From JAEZHK01 sp964575255 (GTDB taxonomy: Bacteria > Bacillota > Clostridia > Christensenellales > Aristaeellaceae), in assembly GCA_964575255.1 (NCBI GenBank), contig CAZNPZ010000007.1, positions 1 to 64,000 of the forward strand: a stretch of 64,000 bases of DNA. The letters are read 5' to 3'. This document shows positions 42,000-49,802 of this stretch, piece by piece. Position 1 is the stretch's first letter; each line of letters begins with the position of its first letter. Made by a program: the position numbers and the translations under genes. The notes below the pieces were generated by a model. That model worked only from the letters and a program-made list of their open reading frames with translations. It was not told the origin of the DNA and made no database searches.

Positions 42000-42028
42000 T
42001 TGCTTTTTACCAGCCGATCCCGTATAAT
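42000..42028 (+). promoter_or_regulatory. Promoter of tRNA-Leu
   Basis: -35 TTGCTT (42000-42005), 17-nt spacer, -10 TATAAT (42023-42028), 15 nt before the tRNA. Confidence 0.75.
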
Positions 42029-42042
42029 AAAACCCGCATCGC

Positions 42043-42128
42043 GCCGGAATGATGGAATGGCAGACGTGACGGACTCAAAATCCGTTGGTGGCGACACCGT
42101 GCGGGTTCAAGTCCCGCTTCCGGCACCA
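42043..42128 (+). tRNA. tRNA-Leu (anticodon CAA)
   Basis: 86 nt with encoded CCA. Acceptor GCCGGAA pairs with TTCCGGC; anticodon arm ACGGA-CTCAAAA-TCCGT gives anticodon CAA, reading the Leu codon UUG; a long variable arm (GGTGGCGACACCG region) is typical of class II tRNAs; T-arm GCGGG-TTCAAGT-CCCGC. Single gene with its own promoter and terminator. Confidence 0.95.
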
Positions 42129-42129
42129 C

Positions 42130-42158
42130 AATCCGTCTCGAAAGAGGCGGATTTTTAT
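42130..42158 (+). terminator. Terminator of tRNA-Leu
   Basis: Stem AATCCGTCTC (42130-42139) with GAGGCGGATT (42144-42153), GAAA loop, T-run. Confidence 0.9.
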
Positions 42159-42168
42159 TATTCATTTC

Positions 42169-42206
42169 AAAAACAGCCTGAATCCGAATGAAAACAGGCT
42201 GTTTTT
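42169..42206. terminator. Second hairpin, bidirectional terminator type
   Basis: 12-bp stem AAAAACAGCCTG (42169-42180) with CAGGCTGTTTTT (42195-42206). It lies past the tRNA terminator. From here to 42398 (about 190 nt) I see no gene; the hairpin could also end transcripts of the minus-strand HTH gene. Confidence 0.65.
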
Positions 42207-42398
42207 CGTCTATTTCCGCATAATCCCTTCGATATTTCCTTCAAATTGGGATGGATATCCCTTGGGGCTCGCATCTGTACCGCCATCCACCTTAGCAGGT
42301 TTTGCGCGCCGCCCGCTATTGAGATTCTCTTCTCTCTTCCCCGGCAGATGCATCCAACGTTCTTTGAAATCTCGCTGATGGAAATCATCAGGACATCG

Positions 42399-42656
42399 CT
42401 ACACCGCCCAGCGTCCCGCCGGGGCGCCCTGTCCGCACACGAGCACACGACGGCTTTCGCGGGCGGGCTGGCAGATGTAGCGCGCGATCGAATACACGTC
42501 GATCATCGTCCCGGCGCAGGCGGTTTCCAGCCGCCCGTCCTCGATCATCCGGTAGATCGTCTTTCGGTCGCGGTCCAGGATGCGGGCGGCGGTTGTCAGT
42601 TTGACCGCTTCACCGTAGCGGGCCACCATTTCTTCGGTGCGTTCGCGGACGGACAT
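42399..42656 (-). CDS. Small helix-turn-helix (excisionase-like) protein
   Basis: 85 residues. Central segment AVKLTTAARILDRDRKTIYRMIEDGRLETACAGT is a MerR/excisionase-type helix-turn-helix with wing (DRKTIYRMIEDGRL); the rest is short and basic. It should bind DNA. No integrase or phage gene is close, so an excisionase role is unsupported; a stand-alone regulator is more likely. ATG 42656 is 9 nt from AAGGAGG; ATG 42662 in the same frame is too close to it. Confidence 0.6.
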   Translation of the reverse strand: MSVRERTEEMVARYGEAVKLTTAARILDRDRKTIYRMIEDGRLETACAGTMIDVYSIARYICQPARESRRVLVCGQGAPAGRWAV

Positions 42657-42773
42657 GCGCATCTTCCTCCTTCACACGCTGACAGAACACTTGTTCTATT
42701 TCTTATTGTACGCGAAAAAACGCCGCCTGTCAACGGCGCGGAACCGAACACAAGATAACAGTACCGTAAAATA

Positions 42774-42810
42774 AAAAATAGAACCATTCCGCGCGGGTGG
42801 TTCTATTTTT
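42774..42810. terminator. Bidirectional terminator of the small lipoprotein gene
   Basis: Perfect 13-bp stem AAAAATAGAACCA (42774-42786) with TGGTTCTATTTTT (42798-42810), giving U-runs on both strands. Confidence 0.85.
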
Positions 42811-42841
42811 CCAGCGATTCTCCAAGGATCACCTGCGATGG

Positions 42842-43054
42842 TCAAGTGCCGGCGGTGGGTGAGGCCTGGACGGTCGGCGCCATCGTCACGGTCGGAGCGG
42901 GCGTCATGTCCGGGGACGCTGCGGGGGCAACCGTCATTGCCGGAACCGTCGCGACGGGCGCCACGGTGTCCGTAGGCGTCGGCGCGGTCTGCATACAACC
43001 GGAGAGCGCAACGAGGGAGAATACCGTCAGGATCACAAGGATCAGTTTACCCAT
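42842..43054 (-). CDS. Small lipoprotein with Thr/Pro/Ala-rich tail
   Basis: 70 residues: a lipoprotein signal peptide with lipobox ALSGC, followed only by a low-complexity stretch of Thr, Pro, Ala and Val (TPTDTVAPVATVP ...). No folded domain is left after processing, so it looks like a surface-anchored stalk or an unfinished gene remnant; the intact start (AAGGGGTGATTG site) and terminator argue for an expressed gene. The same style of linker follows the lipobox of the YhcN-like protein at 3.9-4.4 kb, so it may be a truncated relative. Confidence 0.55.
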   Translation of the reverse strand: MGKLILVILTVFSLVALSGCMQTAPTPTDTVAPVATVPAMTVAPAASPDMTPAPTVTMAPTVQASPTAGT

Positions 43055-43156
43055 TCAATCACCCCTTTTGAGATTCTGTCGAGGATTATTCTGAACCGTT
43101 CGGGCGCTTTTATGCTGACATATGTTGAGAGTGATGATGCCAATATCAGACATGAA

Positions 43157-43253
43157 TTGCCGATCAATCGGCAAAACCGCGTTTCGGCAAAAAAAACGGG
43201 CTTCGGCGCGGTTTTTCGTACGGGAAGATTCGACTCGGCATAGTGTACTATGC
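43157..43253. promoter_or_regulatory. Two palindromes upstream of the Cys-rich gene
   Basis: TTGCCGAT-CA-ATCGGCAA (43157-43174) and GCATAGT-GT-ACTATGC (43238-43253), both perfect. The second lies 14 nt before the ribosome site of the Cys-rich gene and contains TACTAT as possible -10, so it could be a repressor site. The region 43055-43280 is a divergent intergenic stretch without other genes. Confidence 0.5.
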
Positions 43254-43280
43254 GACTATGAAAACCGGAGGTGTGATTCT

Positions 43281-43532
43281 ATGGGCTTTGACGGACTGGA
43301 TGCGGATCTTTTAAATCCGTTCAAGCGGTGCGACGGGCGTTGCTGTCTGGACGACTGGTGCATGGACGACCGCGTCGACGACTGCATCTGCGGCCGCAGG
43401 TATGGCCGGAACTGCCTGTGCCTTTGCTGGGATACCAGCCGGAACTGCTGGCTGAGCCCCTGTACGGGCCGGTGCGTCCTTCTGTCCGAAACGGATTCTG
43501 ACGATCTGAGCGGCGGGGCGCATGTAAGCTGA
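43281..43532 (+). CDS. Cys-rich small protein (83 aa, 12 Cys)
   Basis: 83 residues with twelve cysteines concentrated in the middle (CDGRCCLDDWC, DDCICG, NCLCLCWD, NCWLSPCTGRC), many preceded or followed by Asp, and Trp residues nearby. No signal peptide. GGAGGTG is 7 nt before ATG 43281 and a terminator-like hairpin follows, so it is probably real. The composition suggests a metal-binding or disulfide-rich protein, such as a spore-coat component or a metallothionein-like protein; I recognise no family. The neighbouring downstream gene is ferritin-like. Confidence 0.55.
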   Translation: MGFDGLDADLLNPFKRCDGRCCLDDWCMDDRVDDCICGRRYGRNCLCLCWDTSRNCWLSPCTGRCVLLSETDSDDLSGGAHVS

Positions 43533-43542
43533 TCCCGCAACC

Positions 43543-43575
43543 GGAAAACCTGCCGCTTGACAAGGCGGGTTTTCC
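43543..43575 (+). terminator. Hairpin after the Cys-rich gene
   Basis: 12-bp stem (43543-43554 with 43564-43575, one G.T pair), its right arm ending in TTTTCC. Likely a partial terminator between the Cys-rich and ferritin-like genes. Confidence 0.6.
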
Positions 43576-43661
43576 TATGCATCCTTATCGGGAACATTCA
43601 ACAGGATTCGGGAATAGTCTGTGATGGCAACACCATCTATTGTGAGGAGATGAACCGCCTT

Positions 43662-44282
43662 ATGAGCGCGTGGAGTGACAGAAAGATCCCGGATGCGATG
43701 TGGCATTGCTGCTTTGAACACGAGCAGGGCGCTCAAGCGCCCATGGAAATTCAAAAAGACCCGCCTGACACGGCAAAACCCCCGAAAGAAAGACAGGACG
43801 CCGCATCGGCTGCCGTCCCGGAAGTCGAACCGGAACAGGCCGCTAAAAAGCCCTGCCCGCCCGGCATGTGCGCCAACTACCGTGGTCAACTGGAGGAATC
43901 CATCCTCGACGAGCTGTGCGACGCCGGATTTTATGCGCAGATTGCCAACGAAGCGCCGACAGAAATCCTGAAGGAACTGATCATCAGCATCGTCGGCGAC
44001 GAATACGGCCACGCACGGCTGCAGGCCGCCCTCTTGGGCGTCTGCCCGCCGCCGATCTCCGCCCCGCCCAACTGCCCGCCCGCCACCGGCAACTTCGAAG
44101 CGGACGTACAGACGGCAATCACCGGTGAGCTGGGCGCGATCGGGCGCTACGCCACGCTGGCGGCGTGTGCGCCGACCTACAAGATCCGGTATCTTCTGAC
44201 CTCGATTCTGGGCGACGAGTATGCGCACGCGCGCATCTGGACCGCCATGCTGCAGGCGCCCTCGCTGTGCAAGCCGAGGTAA
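43662..44282 (+). CDS. Ferritin-like domain protein
   Basis: About 206 residues. After a variable, Pro/Lys-rich N-terminal ~65 residues, a four-helix ferritin-like fold: LEESILDELCDAGFYAQIA, GDEYGHARLQAALL, ITGELGAIGRYATLA and GDEYAHARIWTAML. The two E-x2-H motifs (GDEYxHAR) and two helical Glu residues can hold a di-iron site. Several Cys-Pro pairs (PCPPGMC, VCPPP, NCPP) are unusual for ferritins. ATG 43662 is 11 nt from GAGGAG; ATG 43650 directly abuts it. Related clostridial proteins are annotated only as ferritin-like; an iron storage, oxygen-defence or spore role is possible. Confidence 0.72.
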   Translation: MSAWSDRKIPDAMWHCCFEHEQGAQAPMEIQKDPPDTAKPPKERQDAASAAVPEVEPEQAAKKPCPPGMCANYRGQLEESILDELCDAGFYAQIANEAPTEILKELIISIVGDEYGHARLQAALLGVCPPPISAPPNCPPATGNFEADVQTAITGELGAIGRYATLAACAPTYKIRYLLTSILGDEYAHARIWTAMLQAPSLCKPR

Positions 44283-44307
44283 ACGATCTCATTCCAGTGA
44301 AACCTCA

Positions 44308-44343
44308 GGCGCCCCCGGCCACCATAAAGCGGCCGGGGGCGCC
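44308..44343. terminator. Hairpin between convergent genes
   Basis: Perfect 13-bp GC stem (44308-44320 with 44331-44343), 10-nt loop. It lacks a U-run on either strand but is placed where the ferritin-like (+) and kinase (-) transcripts must end. Confidence 0.6.
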
Positions 44344-44382
44344 AAAACGCTCCATGACTGTCGGCGCACTGCTCTGCCCTTA

Positions 44383-45456
44383 CTATCGCCTGACCCTGGC
44401 GTTGCCCCGGTAGACGCTCCACACCTGCTCCTCATCGGCCGGGGTGGCGTAATCCATCGTGGACGCCGTCGCCAGCGCGCCGGCGGCCCAGCCGAACTTC
44501 AGCCAGTCCGCGCTTTCCCAACCCTTCAGGATGCCGTACAAAAGACCGCCGACGAATGCGTCGCCGCCGCCGATTCGGTCCAGAATCTGAATCTCCCGGA
44601 GCGGCTCAACATACCACGCGCCTTCCGCCAGCAGGATCGCGCCCCAACCGTGGCTGTTCGCGCTGTACACCTCCCGAAGCGTCGTGGCAAACACGGAAGC
44701 GTTCGGAAACATCGCGCGCGCCCGCTCAATCATGGCCTTGAAGCCGTCGATCTTTTGTTCGATGCCGCTGCCGCCCGCCTCCGGCCCTTCGACGCCCAGC
44801 GCCAGCTGAAAGTCTTCTTCATTGCCGATCAGGATGTCGGACAGCGACGCGATCTCAGAAAACGCAGCCCGAAGAATCGCCTCGCGCCCCTTCCAGAACG
44901 ACGCGCGGTAGTTGAGGTCAAAGGAGATGCGCGCGCCGGACGCCTTCGCGCGCCGCGCGACTGTGAGGCAGCATTCCGTGGACTGATCCGACAGCGCGGC
45001 CACCAGCCCGGACAGATGCAGAATCTTGCAGCCGTCGCGGTCAAACAGGCGGTCAAGGTCGTAATCGGCGGCGGACAGCGTCCGCCCCACCTCCCCCGCC
45101 CGGTCGTTGTGCACCCTGGGGCCGCGAACGCCAAAACCGCTGTCCGCAATGTTGAACTGATGCCGATAGCCCCACGGCCCGCCCTGCGGCACCTCCGGCC
45201 CCTCGAAGCCGATGTTGCGGCGGCGCAGGTCGCTCTTCAAAAACAGCGCGATCGGGCTGTCCTTGACGAACCGAGTCAGCGCGAGAACCCGCATCCCCAA
45301 CGCGGCGGAAATGTTCAAAACGTTGGTTTCCGCGCTGGTGGACTGCATTTCAAACAGGTTTGCCGTGTGCACGCTGCCCCGGTCTACCGGCGCGATGCGA
45401 ACGCCAATGCTGGTCACCGTGATCAATGCGATCCTAGCGTCTGCTCGTAATTCCAT
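44383..45456 (-). CDS. kdgK: PfkB-family sugar kinase, 2-keto-3-deoxygluconate kinase-like
   Basis: 357 residues of the ribokinase fold. Seen: an N-terminal region with substrate residues (SAETNVLNISAALGMRVL), ISFDLNYRASFW as in KdgK enzymes, and the catalytic anion-hole motif RIGGGDAFVGGLL. KDG kinase phosphorylates 2-keto-3-deoxygluconate in uronate breakdown. TTGGAGG stands ahead of ATG 45456. It has its own promoter and a palindromic operator, and a GntR gene of the FCD type, common in uronate regulation, lies directly upstream. No aldolase or uronate isomerase is in the window, so the substrate remains a prediction. Confidence 0.8.
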   Translation of the reverse strand: MELRADARIALITVTSIGVRIAPVDRGSVHTANLFEMQSTSAETNVLNISAALGMRVLALTRFVKDSPIALFLKSDLRRRNIGFEGPEVPQGGPWGYRHQFNIADSGFGVRGPRVHNDRAGEVGRTLSAADYDLDRLFDRDGCKILHLSGLVAALSDQSTECCLTVARRAKASGARISFDLNYRASFWKGREAILRAAFSEIASLSDILIGNEEDFQLALGVEGPEAGGSGIEQKIDGFKAMIERARAMFPNASVFATTLREVYSANSHGWGAILLAEGAWYVEPLREIQILDRIGGGDAFVGGLLYGILKGWESADWLKFGWAAGALATASTMDYATPADEEQVWSVYRGNARVRR

Positions 45457-45472
45457 GCCCCTTTGCCTCCAA

Positions 45473-45484
45473 CTGATATATCAG
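45473..45484 (-). promoter_or_regulatory. Palindromic operator of kdgK
   Basis: Perfect 12-bp palindrome CTGATATATCAG, placed at about +1 to +10 of the predicted kdgK transcript. Size and position suit a GntR/FCD repressor. Confidence 0.65.
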
Positions 45485-45488
45485 ATAG

Positions 45489-45517
45489 ACTATAAAACAA
45501 AAAAGCCGGGGCGTCAA
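45489..45517 (-). promoter_or_regulatory. Promoter of kdgK
   Basis: -35 TTGACG (45517-45512), 17-nt spacer, -10 TATAGT (45494-45489), minus strand. Confidence 0.75.
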
Positions 45518-45532
45518 CGCCGGCCATGCGTT

Positions 45533-46277
45533 TCAGTCGACACGCGCCAAGGAATACTGCTTCGCATTTTTCTTTGGCATTTGGAATGAGCCCAGTTCCC
45601 TCACGGGCGCGTAATACTGGGGATACAGCACCCTCAACGTCTCATGGTCGGCGATGGCGCGCGTCAAGTGCTGCTCGTAGACCATTCGGGCGGCGGGGGC
45701 GTCGCCCGCCTCGATGGCGGAAGCGATCGCCTCGTGCTCGGAGACGAGCGATTCGGCGCTGGTCAGCTGGGAGCTCAACCAGCGCACACGGTCGAAGTGG
45801 ATGGAATGCGATTTTACGATCCGGTACAGGTCATCGCGGCCCAACGCGCGATAGATCGCCTCGTGAAACTGGTCGTCCAGCTGAAGGAACCGATCCGGAT
45901 CGCTGAGCAGCGCGGGTTTTTGCGCGCAAACGATCCCGCGGAGTTCCTGCACAAGTTTTCCATCGCGCGCGGCGCAGGCTTCTTCCGCCAGGCGAGGCTC
46001 GAACACGAAGCGCAGGTAGCGGATGTCCTCGCCGCGCTTCTCTTCAAGGAAGGTGACGAAGGTGCCGCGCTGGGGATAGACCGCGAGGATGCTCCGGCGC
46101 TTCAGTTCCAAAATCGCCTCCCGGACCGGCGTCCTGCTGACGCCATCCGCTCGGCCAGTTCCTTCTCCTGCAGCTGTTCACCGGGCAGCAGCCTCAGATG
46201 GACGATGTTATGTTCCAACACCCGCCGCGCGTAATCGCTGCGGATTCCCTGGGTTTTCGATCCGGCAGTTCGAGCAT
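45533..46277 (-). pseudogene. GntR-family (FCD) regulator, frameshifted in the helix-turn-helix
   Basis: The downstream part (46111-45533) codes for a complete FCD ligand-binding domain (IRYLRFVFEPRLAEEACAA, LDDQFHEAIYRALGR, SEHEAIASAIEAGD) but lacks the DNA-binding domain. That domain is found just upstream in another frame: DYARRVLEHNIVHLRLLPG, LQEKELAERM, and then, after losing one base at about 46139-46144, SRTPVREAILELKRR. Restoring one base after ATGGC would give a normal GntR winged helix. A second slip near 46255-46270 is possible, since the likely start (ATG 46277, after GGGGGCGG) is in yet another frame. Real mutation or sequencing/assembly error cannot be told apart here. Confidence 0.75.
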
Positions 46278-46376
46278 CGTACCGCCCCCAGCGTTATGGG
46301 AATATGCGAAAGCGTGCGCACCCGTCGAGATTCTGCCATGCCCAATCCAAGAAGTCGACCGATGCCTGTGAGCGCT

Positions 46377-47105
46377 TCACGCCTTCACGGTCTGGCCGAT
46401 GTTCCCCATGTCCTTTGCCGTGAAGTCGTTCAGAAAGTGCAATAGGATCCCCGGCAGAATCGAACCGGTGACCGCGTACAGCGCGGCGAGCATCACCCCA
46501 TACAGGCCGGTCTTCAAAGCGCCGGATACGCCCTGATATGCGTGACCCAGGCCGAACACCGCGCCCATTATCGCAAGGCACAGGTAAACGTTGATGGCCG
46601 GGACCAACGAACGAACCAGGAAGAACAAAAAGCCCCTGTAGAGAAGTTCCTCAAATAACCCCGCGGTCAGGGAAACCCAAGTCCAAAGCCGCTTTTCGCG
46701 CGGGCTGCGGGGCATCATACAGGCGATGTCTTCCGGCAATTCAATGCGGCAGAGTTTATCCCGGAAGCTCTGGCTGACCCGTGCCATGACGATCTGTTGG
46801 ACGATCAGCACGGCGTATACGCCGCTGACAAACAACACGCCATACGCCACCCACCGGTTGATCTCGCCGCCAAAACCCGGCAGCGCGACGCCGACGTCCG
46901 AAAGGGAAAACCAGCCGAGACACAAGAGAAGAAGAATGGCCGCCGACGGCGCGGCGATTTCGAGGATCAGCCGGCGATAATAGCCAATCCGCGCCTGCGG
47001 GTCAAGCTGGGCGGCGCGCATGAATTTGCGGTGCCCGATGACGCCGCCAATCGGTTCATACAGCAAAAAGAAAGCCAATGACAGAAGGTATACCACCGTC
47101 TTCAT
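46377..47105 (-). CDS. CPBP-family intramembrane metalloprotease
   Basis: 242 residues, membrane protein with about seven hydrophobic segments. CPBP motifs: FEELLYRGFLFFLV (Glu-Glu...Arg), GLGHAYQG (His) and LLHFLNDF (His, Asn/Asp). Distinct from the CPBP protein at 14-15 kb. A GGAGAGGGACC site precedes ATG 47105. It stands alone between the broken gntR (same direction, 99 nt) and the GNAT gene; substrate unknown. Confidence 0.85.
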   Translation of the reverse strand: MKTVVYLLSLAFFLLYEPIGGVIGHRKFMRAAQLDPQARIGYYRRLILEIAAPSAAILLLLCLGWFSLSDVGVALPGFGGEINRWVAYGVLFVSGVYAVLIVQQIVMARVSQSFRDKLCRIELPEDIACMMPRSPREKRLWTWVSLTAGLFEELLYRGFLFFLVRSLVPAINVYLCLAIMGAVFGLGHAYQGVSGALKTGLYGVMLAALYAVTGSILPGILLHFLNDFTAKDMGNIGQTVKA

Positions 47106-47185
47106 CCAGGTCCCTCTCCTATCGCGTGTGGAGCCAATGCCGGTTTTATACGGACGGCCTGAAAATCAGGCGCAGGGTGATGCTT

Positions 47186-48004
47186 TCAGTCCAGCATCAG
47201 CCCCGCGTAGGCGTTTGAAATATACGATTCCAGCCCCAACGCGCGCGCCATGCCGTATGGCTCCGGCGATCCGTCCGGGCCGAAAGCCACGGCCTCAAGC
47301 GCGTTCAGGCGATCCAGCGCGGCCTGCTCCGTGGCGGCGCGGGCCTTGGCGTCTATCGCGATTAATTCCCGAACGCCACCCTCCGGATCGAACAGCGCGT
47401 AGCCCGCGAGGCGCTCGTCCCGCCGAATTCCGACGGCGCTCAAATAGGAGAGGGAATGCGCCCAGTCGGCGTCCGAGCGAACGACGTGATCCCCGCCGCG
47501 CAGTGCAGCTTCATACAGCGCGTTCAATTCGGCGATGTCCGGTGCGTTGTCCTGCGCAAACCCCGACAGAACCGCTTCACCACCTCTTCGGATCAGGCGT
47601 CTTGCGCGGAAGAGCGCGTCCTGAAACCCCAGGCGGCGGTAGTATCCAAACAGGCTCTCCGACTGCGGCACCAATACGAGCAGTTTCGTGCCCCGAGCGC
47701 ATTCCAGCGACGCGGCTTCTTCCAATAGCGCCGCGGCGATGCCCCGGCCCCGGTAGGTTTCAAGCGTCGCGACCGCGTACACATAGGCCGCGGGCAGCGC
47801 ACGCCCGCCGGACGCGATGGTAACCGGCAACAAGTGCAGCATCGCGCCGACGCGACCTTCCCCTTCCCAGACGAGCGCGCGCTCAGGCGCGTACACGTTT
47901 CCAAGAAACCAGTCGGCGAACGCCTCGTCCCCAGGGAACGAGGCGTTCCAGATTTTTCTCAGCGCGTCCATATCCTCCGGGCGCGAAAGCCGGACGCCCG
48001 TCAC
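47186..48004 (-). CDS. GNAT-family N-acetyltransferase
   Basis: 272 residues. Acetyl-CoA-binding motif A is clear in YAVATLETYRGRGIAAALLEEA, with FGYYRRLGFQ from motif B; C-terminal ~120 residues resemble a second, degenerate acetyltransferase-like half as in Eis-type or COG4552 proteins. Substrate unknown. It starts at GTG 48004 inside the stop codon of the DUF2156 gene (GTGA), so the pair is translationally coupled. Confidence 0.85.
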   Translation of the reverse strand: MTGVRLSRPEDMDALRKIWNASFPGDEAFADWFLGNVYAPERALVWEGEGRVGAMLHLLPVTIASGGRALPAAYVYAVATLETYRGRGIAAALLEEAASLECARGTKLLVLVPQSESLFGYYRRLGFQDALFRARRLIRRGGEAVLSGFAQDNAPDIAELNALYEAALRGGDHVVRSDADWAHSLSYLSAVGIRRDERLAGYALFDPEGGVRELIAIDAKARAATEQAALDRLNALEAVAFGPDGSPEPYGMARALGLESYISNAYAGLMLD

Positions 48005-48945
48005 ACGGGTGTCGCGACGTACTTCATCGCGATTTCGTCGGGCTGATAGGACAGCTTCGCCTTGCGAAGCCCTTCGATGCCCATGTCATCCTCGCGGTTG
48101 ATCCGCTTAACGCCGCCGCAGAACGCTTTCGCGACTTCGTTGGCCAGCACCTGATACGCGCCGGGGATCATCCAGTCCGCCTTCTCGATGTGGACGCAAA
48201 ACACGTCCGGCGTGATGAACGTGCCCAGCGAAAAGCCGATGATCTGGCCGTCCAGCCTGAGTACACCGCCCTTGACGTTCAGCGCGCGGCCGTTTTCCAG
48301 CAGGTTCACGATCGCCTGGCGCTCGGCCTGCAGGTCTCCCTCGCTGGTGCGGTTGTCCCGATCCCAACGGGCTTCGTACTCGTAGAGTTCGTCCAGCTTC
48401 TCCGGGTCGAACGCGTCGAAGCGCCAGCGCCCCTCGTAGCAAGCCTTGAAGCGGTTGATGAAATTGCGCTTGGAATGCAGCTTCTGTCCGGGGAGGTCGA
48501 TCAACCGCTGCGCCTCGTAGAGGTAGTCGGCATTGTCGCGGTTTTCCTCAAATTGGAAGCGTCCGGGGAACTCCTCCTCAAGGCGCGATTTCATTTTCTC
48601 GGACAGGAGGCCAAGCTTCAAAGGTTCGCCCGCCGCGTCGCAGTGCGCCTGAAGCGCGTTGACGGAGCGTGCAAGGTCTCCGCCCGAGGGATAGCCGTAA
48701 ATGTGTCCCTCGTCATAGGTGCAGCGCGTCAGCACCGCACCGTCCAAAAAGCAGATCTCGGTATGGTACTTGCCACGCCAGATGTACTGCACGGCAAAGG
48801 AACAGTCGCAGATCACATCGTCCAGTTCCCGCATCGCGCGGTCAAAAATGGGCTTGTCACAAACGCACAAAGGCCGAAACGGGAGGCTGACCGCCTCCGG
48901 ACTTCGATCTGGTTCCTCCAGGGTTCTCAATGGGTTGGAAGACAT
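48001..48945 (-). CDS. DUF2156 (phosphatidylglycerol lysyltransferase-like) protein
   Basis: 314 residues of the DUF2156 family, which has two GNAT-like folds related to the catalytic domain of MprF: CDCSFAVQYIWRGKYHTEIC, LPGQKLHSKRNFINRFK, VLRLDGQIIGFSLGTF and VHIEKADWMIPGAYQVLANEVAK ... INREDDMGIEGLRKAKLSY. It probably transfers an amino-acyl or acyl group, but unlike MprF has no membrane domain. GAGAGGGAATAGT precedes ATG 48945, and an extended -10 TGGTATAAT (49007-49002) lies 57 nt upstream. Coupled with the GNAT gene. Confidence 0.85.
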   Translation of the reverse strand: MSSNPLRTLEEPDRSPEAVSLPFRPLCVCDKPIFDRAMRELDDVICDCSFAVQYIWRGKYHTEICFLDGAVLTRCTYDEGHIYGYPSGGDLARSVNALQAHCDAAGEPLKLGLLSEKMKSRLEEEFPGRFQFEENRDNADYLYEAQRLIDLPGQKLHSKRNFINRFKACYEGRWRFDAFDPEKLDELYEYEARWDRDNRTSEGDLQAERQAIVNLLENGRALNVKGGVLRLDGQIIGFSLGTFITPDVFCVHIEKADWMIPGAYQVLANEVAKAFCGGVKRINREDDMGIEGLRKAKLSYQPDEIAMKYVATPV

Positions 48946-49001
48946 ACTATTCCCTCTCAGACTCAGCTTTCGCCGACTTGGGGTTCGGCTTCAATCATGA
49001 T

Positions 49002-49029
49002 ATTATACCACGCCCCAAGGGGGTAAAAA
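49002..49029 (-). promoter_or_regulatory. Promoter of DUF2156-GNAT unit
   Basis: Extended -10 TGGTATAAT (box 49007-49002), weak -35 TTTTTA (49029-49024), 16-nt spacer. The whole segment (TTTTTACCCCCTTG...GTGGTATAAT) closely resembles the SDR promoter at 7838-7865. Confidence 0.5.
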
Positions 49030-49100
49030 CGGCGGAGTGGTAAATTTCAAAGCTCTGTCTGGCCGCGCCGCGTTAAATTCGGGTAAATCAAAAACCCCGT

Positions 49101-49129
49101 TTCAAAAGCATCGCCGCGGGGTACATAAT
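49101..49129 (+). promoter_or_regulatory. Candidate promoter of ferritin gene
   Basis: -35 TTCAAA (49101-49106), 17-nt spacer, -10 CATAAT (49124-49129). Moderate match. Confidence 0.45.
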
Positions 49130-49161
49130 AAACACAACAAAAATAACGGGAGGAATAGAAA

Positions 49162-49674
49162 ATGCTGCATCCTGACATTGCGAAGCTCCTCGTCGAGCAG
49201 ATCAACAAGGAGTTGTATTCTTCGTATCTATACCTGTCAATGTCCAATTACTACGCCGACAAAAACCTGGACGGCTTTGAAAACTGGTTCTTCGTGCAGG
49301 CGCAGGAGGAACTCGATCACGCGCTTCTGTTCCGCCGCTATCTCCTCAACGAGGGCGCATGCGTGACGTTTGACGCGGTCGCCGCGCCCGACGCCTATTT
49401 CGATTCGTTCAAGGCGCCGCTCGAAAAATCGCTGGAGCACGAGCGCTTCGTGACCGAGAGCATCAACAAGATCTACACGCTGGCCAACGAGCACAAGGAT
49501 TACCGCACGCTGCAGGTGCTCAACTGGTTTGTCAAGGAGCAGGGCGAGGAGGAGAAGAACGCCGACGACCTGATCCGAAAATTCGACCTCTTCGGCTCCG
49601 ACCCCAAGAGCCTGTACATGCTCAACAGCGAGTTGGGCACGCGCGTCTACGCGCCGCCGTCGCTGGTTCTGTAA
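49162..49674 (+). CDS. ftnA: Ferritin
   Basis: 170 residues of the bacterial non-haem ferritin (FtnA) family. Oxidises Fe(II) at a di-iron centre and stores iron in a 24-mer shell. Ferroxidase ligands: E in QINKELYSSYLYLSM, E-x2-H in QAQEELDHALLF, E in FVTESINKIY and Q/E in VKEQGEEEKNADDL. GGGAGGAATAG precedes ATG 49162. Single gene; the hairpin at 49761-49793 follows. Confidence 0.95.
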   Translation: MLHPDIAKLLVEQINKELYSSYLYLSMSNYYADKNLDGFENWFFVQAQEELDHALLFRRYLLNEGACVTFDAVAAPDAYFDSFKAPLEKSLEHERFVTESINKIYTLANEHKDYRTLQVLNWFVKEQGEEEKNADDLIRKFDLFGSDPKSLYMLNSELGTRVYAPPSLVL

Positions 49675-49760
49675 CGGCCCTTCCTTCCAGGCGGCGGGCG
49701 GGCACCCGTGATTTCTTGGCTTCGCACCCCTCACGCTCGCGCCGCCGCCGGGGAAGTTGT

Positions 49761-49793
49761 TCGCGCCCTTCCGATCCGTTCGGAAGGGCGCGA
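49761..49793. terminator. Hairpin between convergent ferritin and GH31 genes
   Basis: 13-bp perfect stem (49761-49773 with 49781-49793), 7-nt loop. No strong U-run, but placed between convergent genes. Confidence 0.6.
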
Positions 49794-49802
49794 ATTGCAG
49801 TT

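Noticed and set aside
42399..42656. Excisionase of an integrated element next to tRNA-Leu
   Set aside because: A tRNA and an excisionase-like helix-turn-helix are close together, but there is no integrase, no direct repeat of the tRNA 3' end that I can see, and no other phage or ICE gene.
42246..42758. Open frame of 170 codons on the plus strand
   Set aside because: No ribosome site; it crosses the terminator region and is antisense to the small HTH gene with a good ribosome site.
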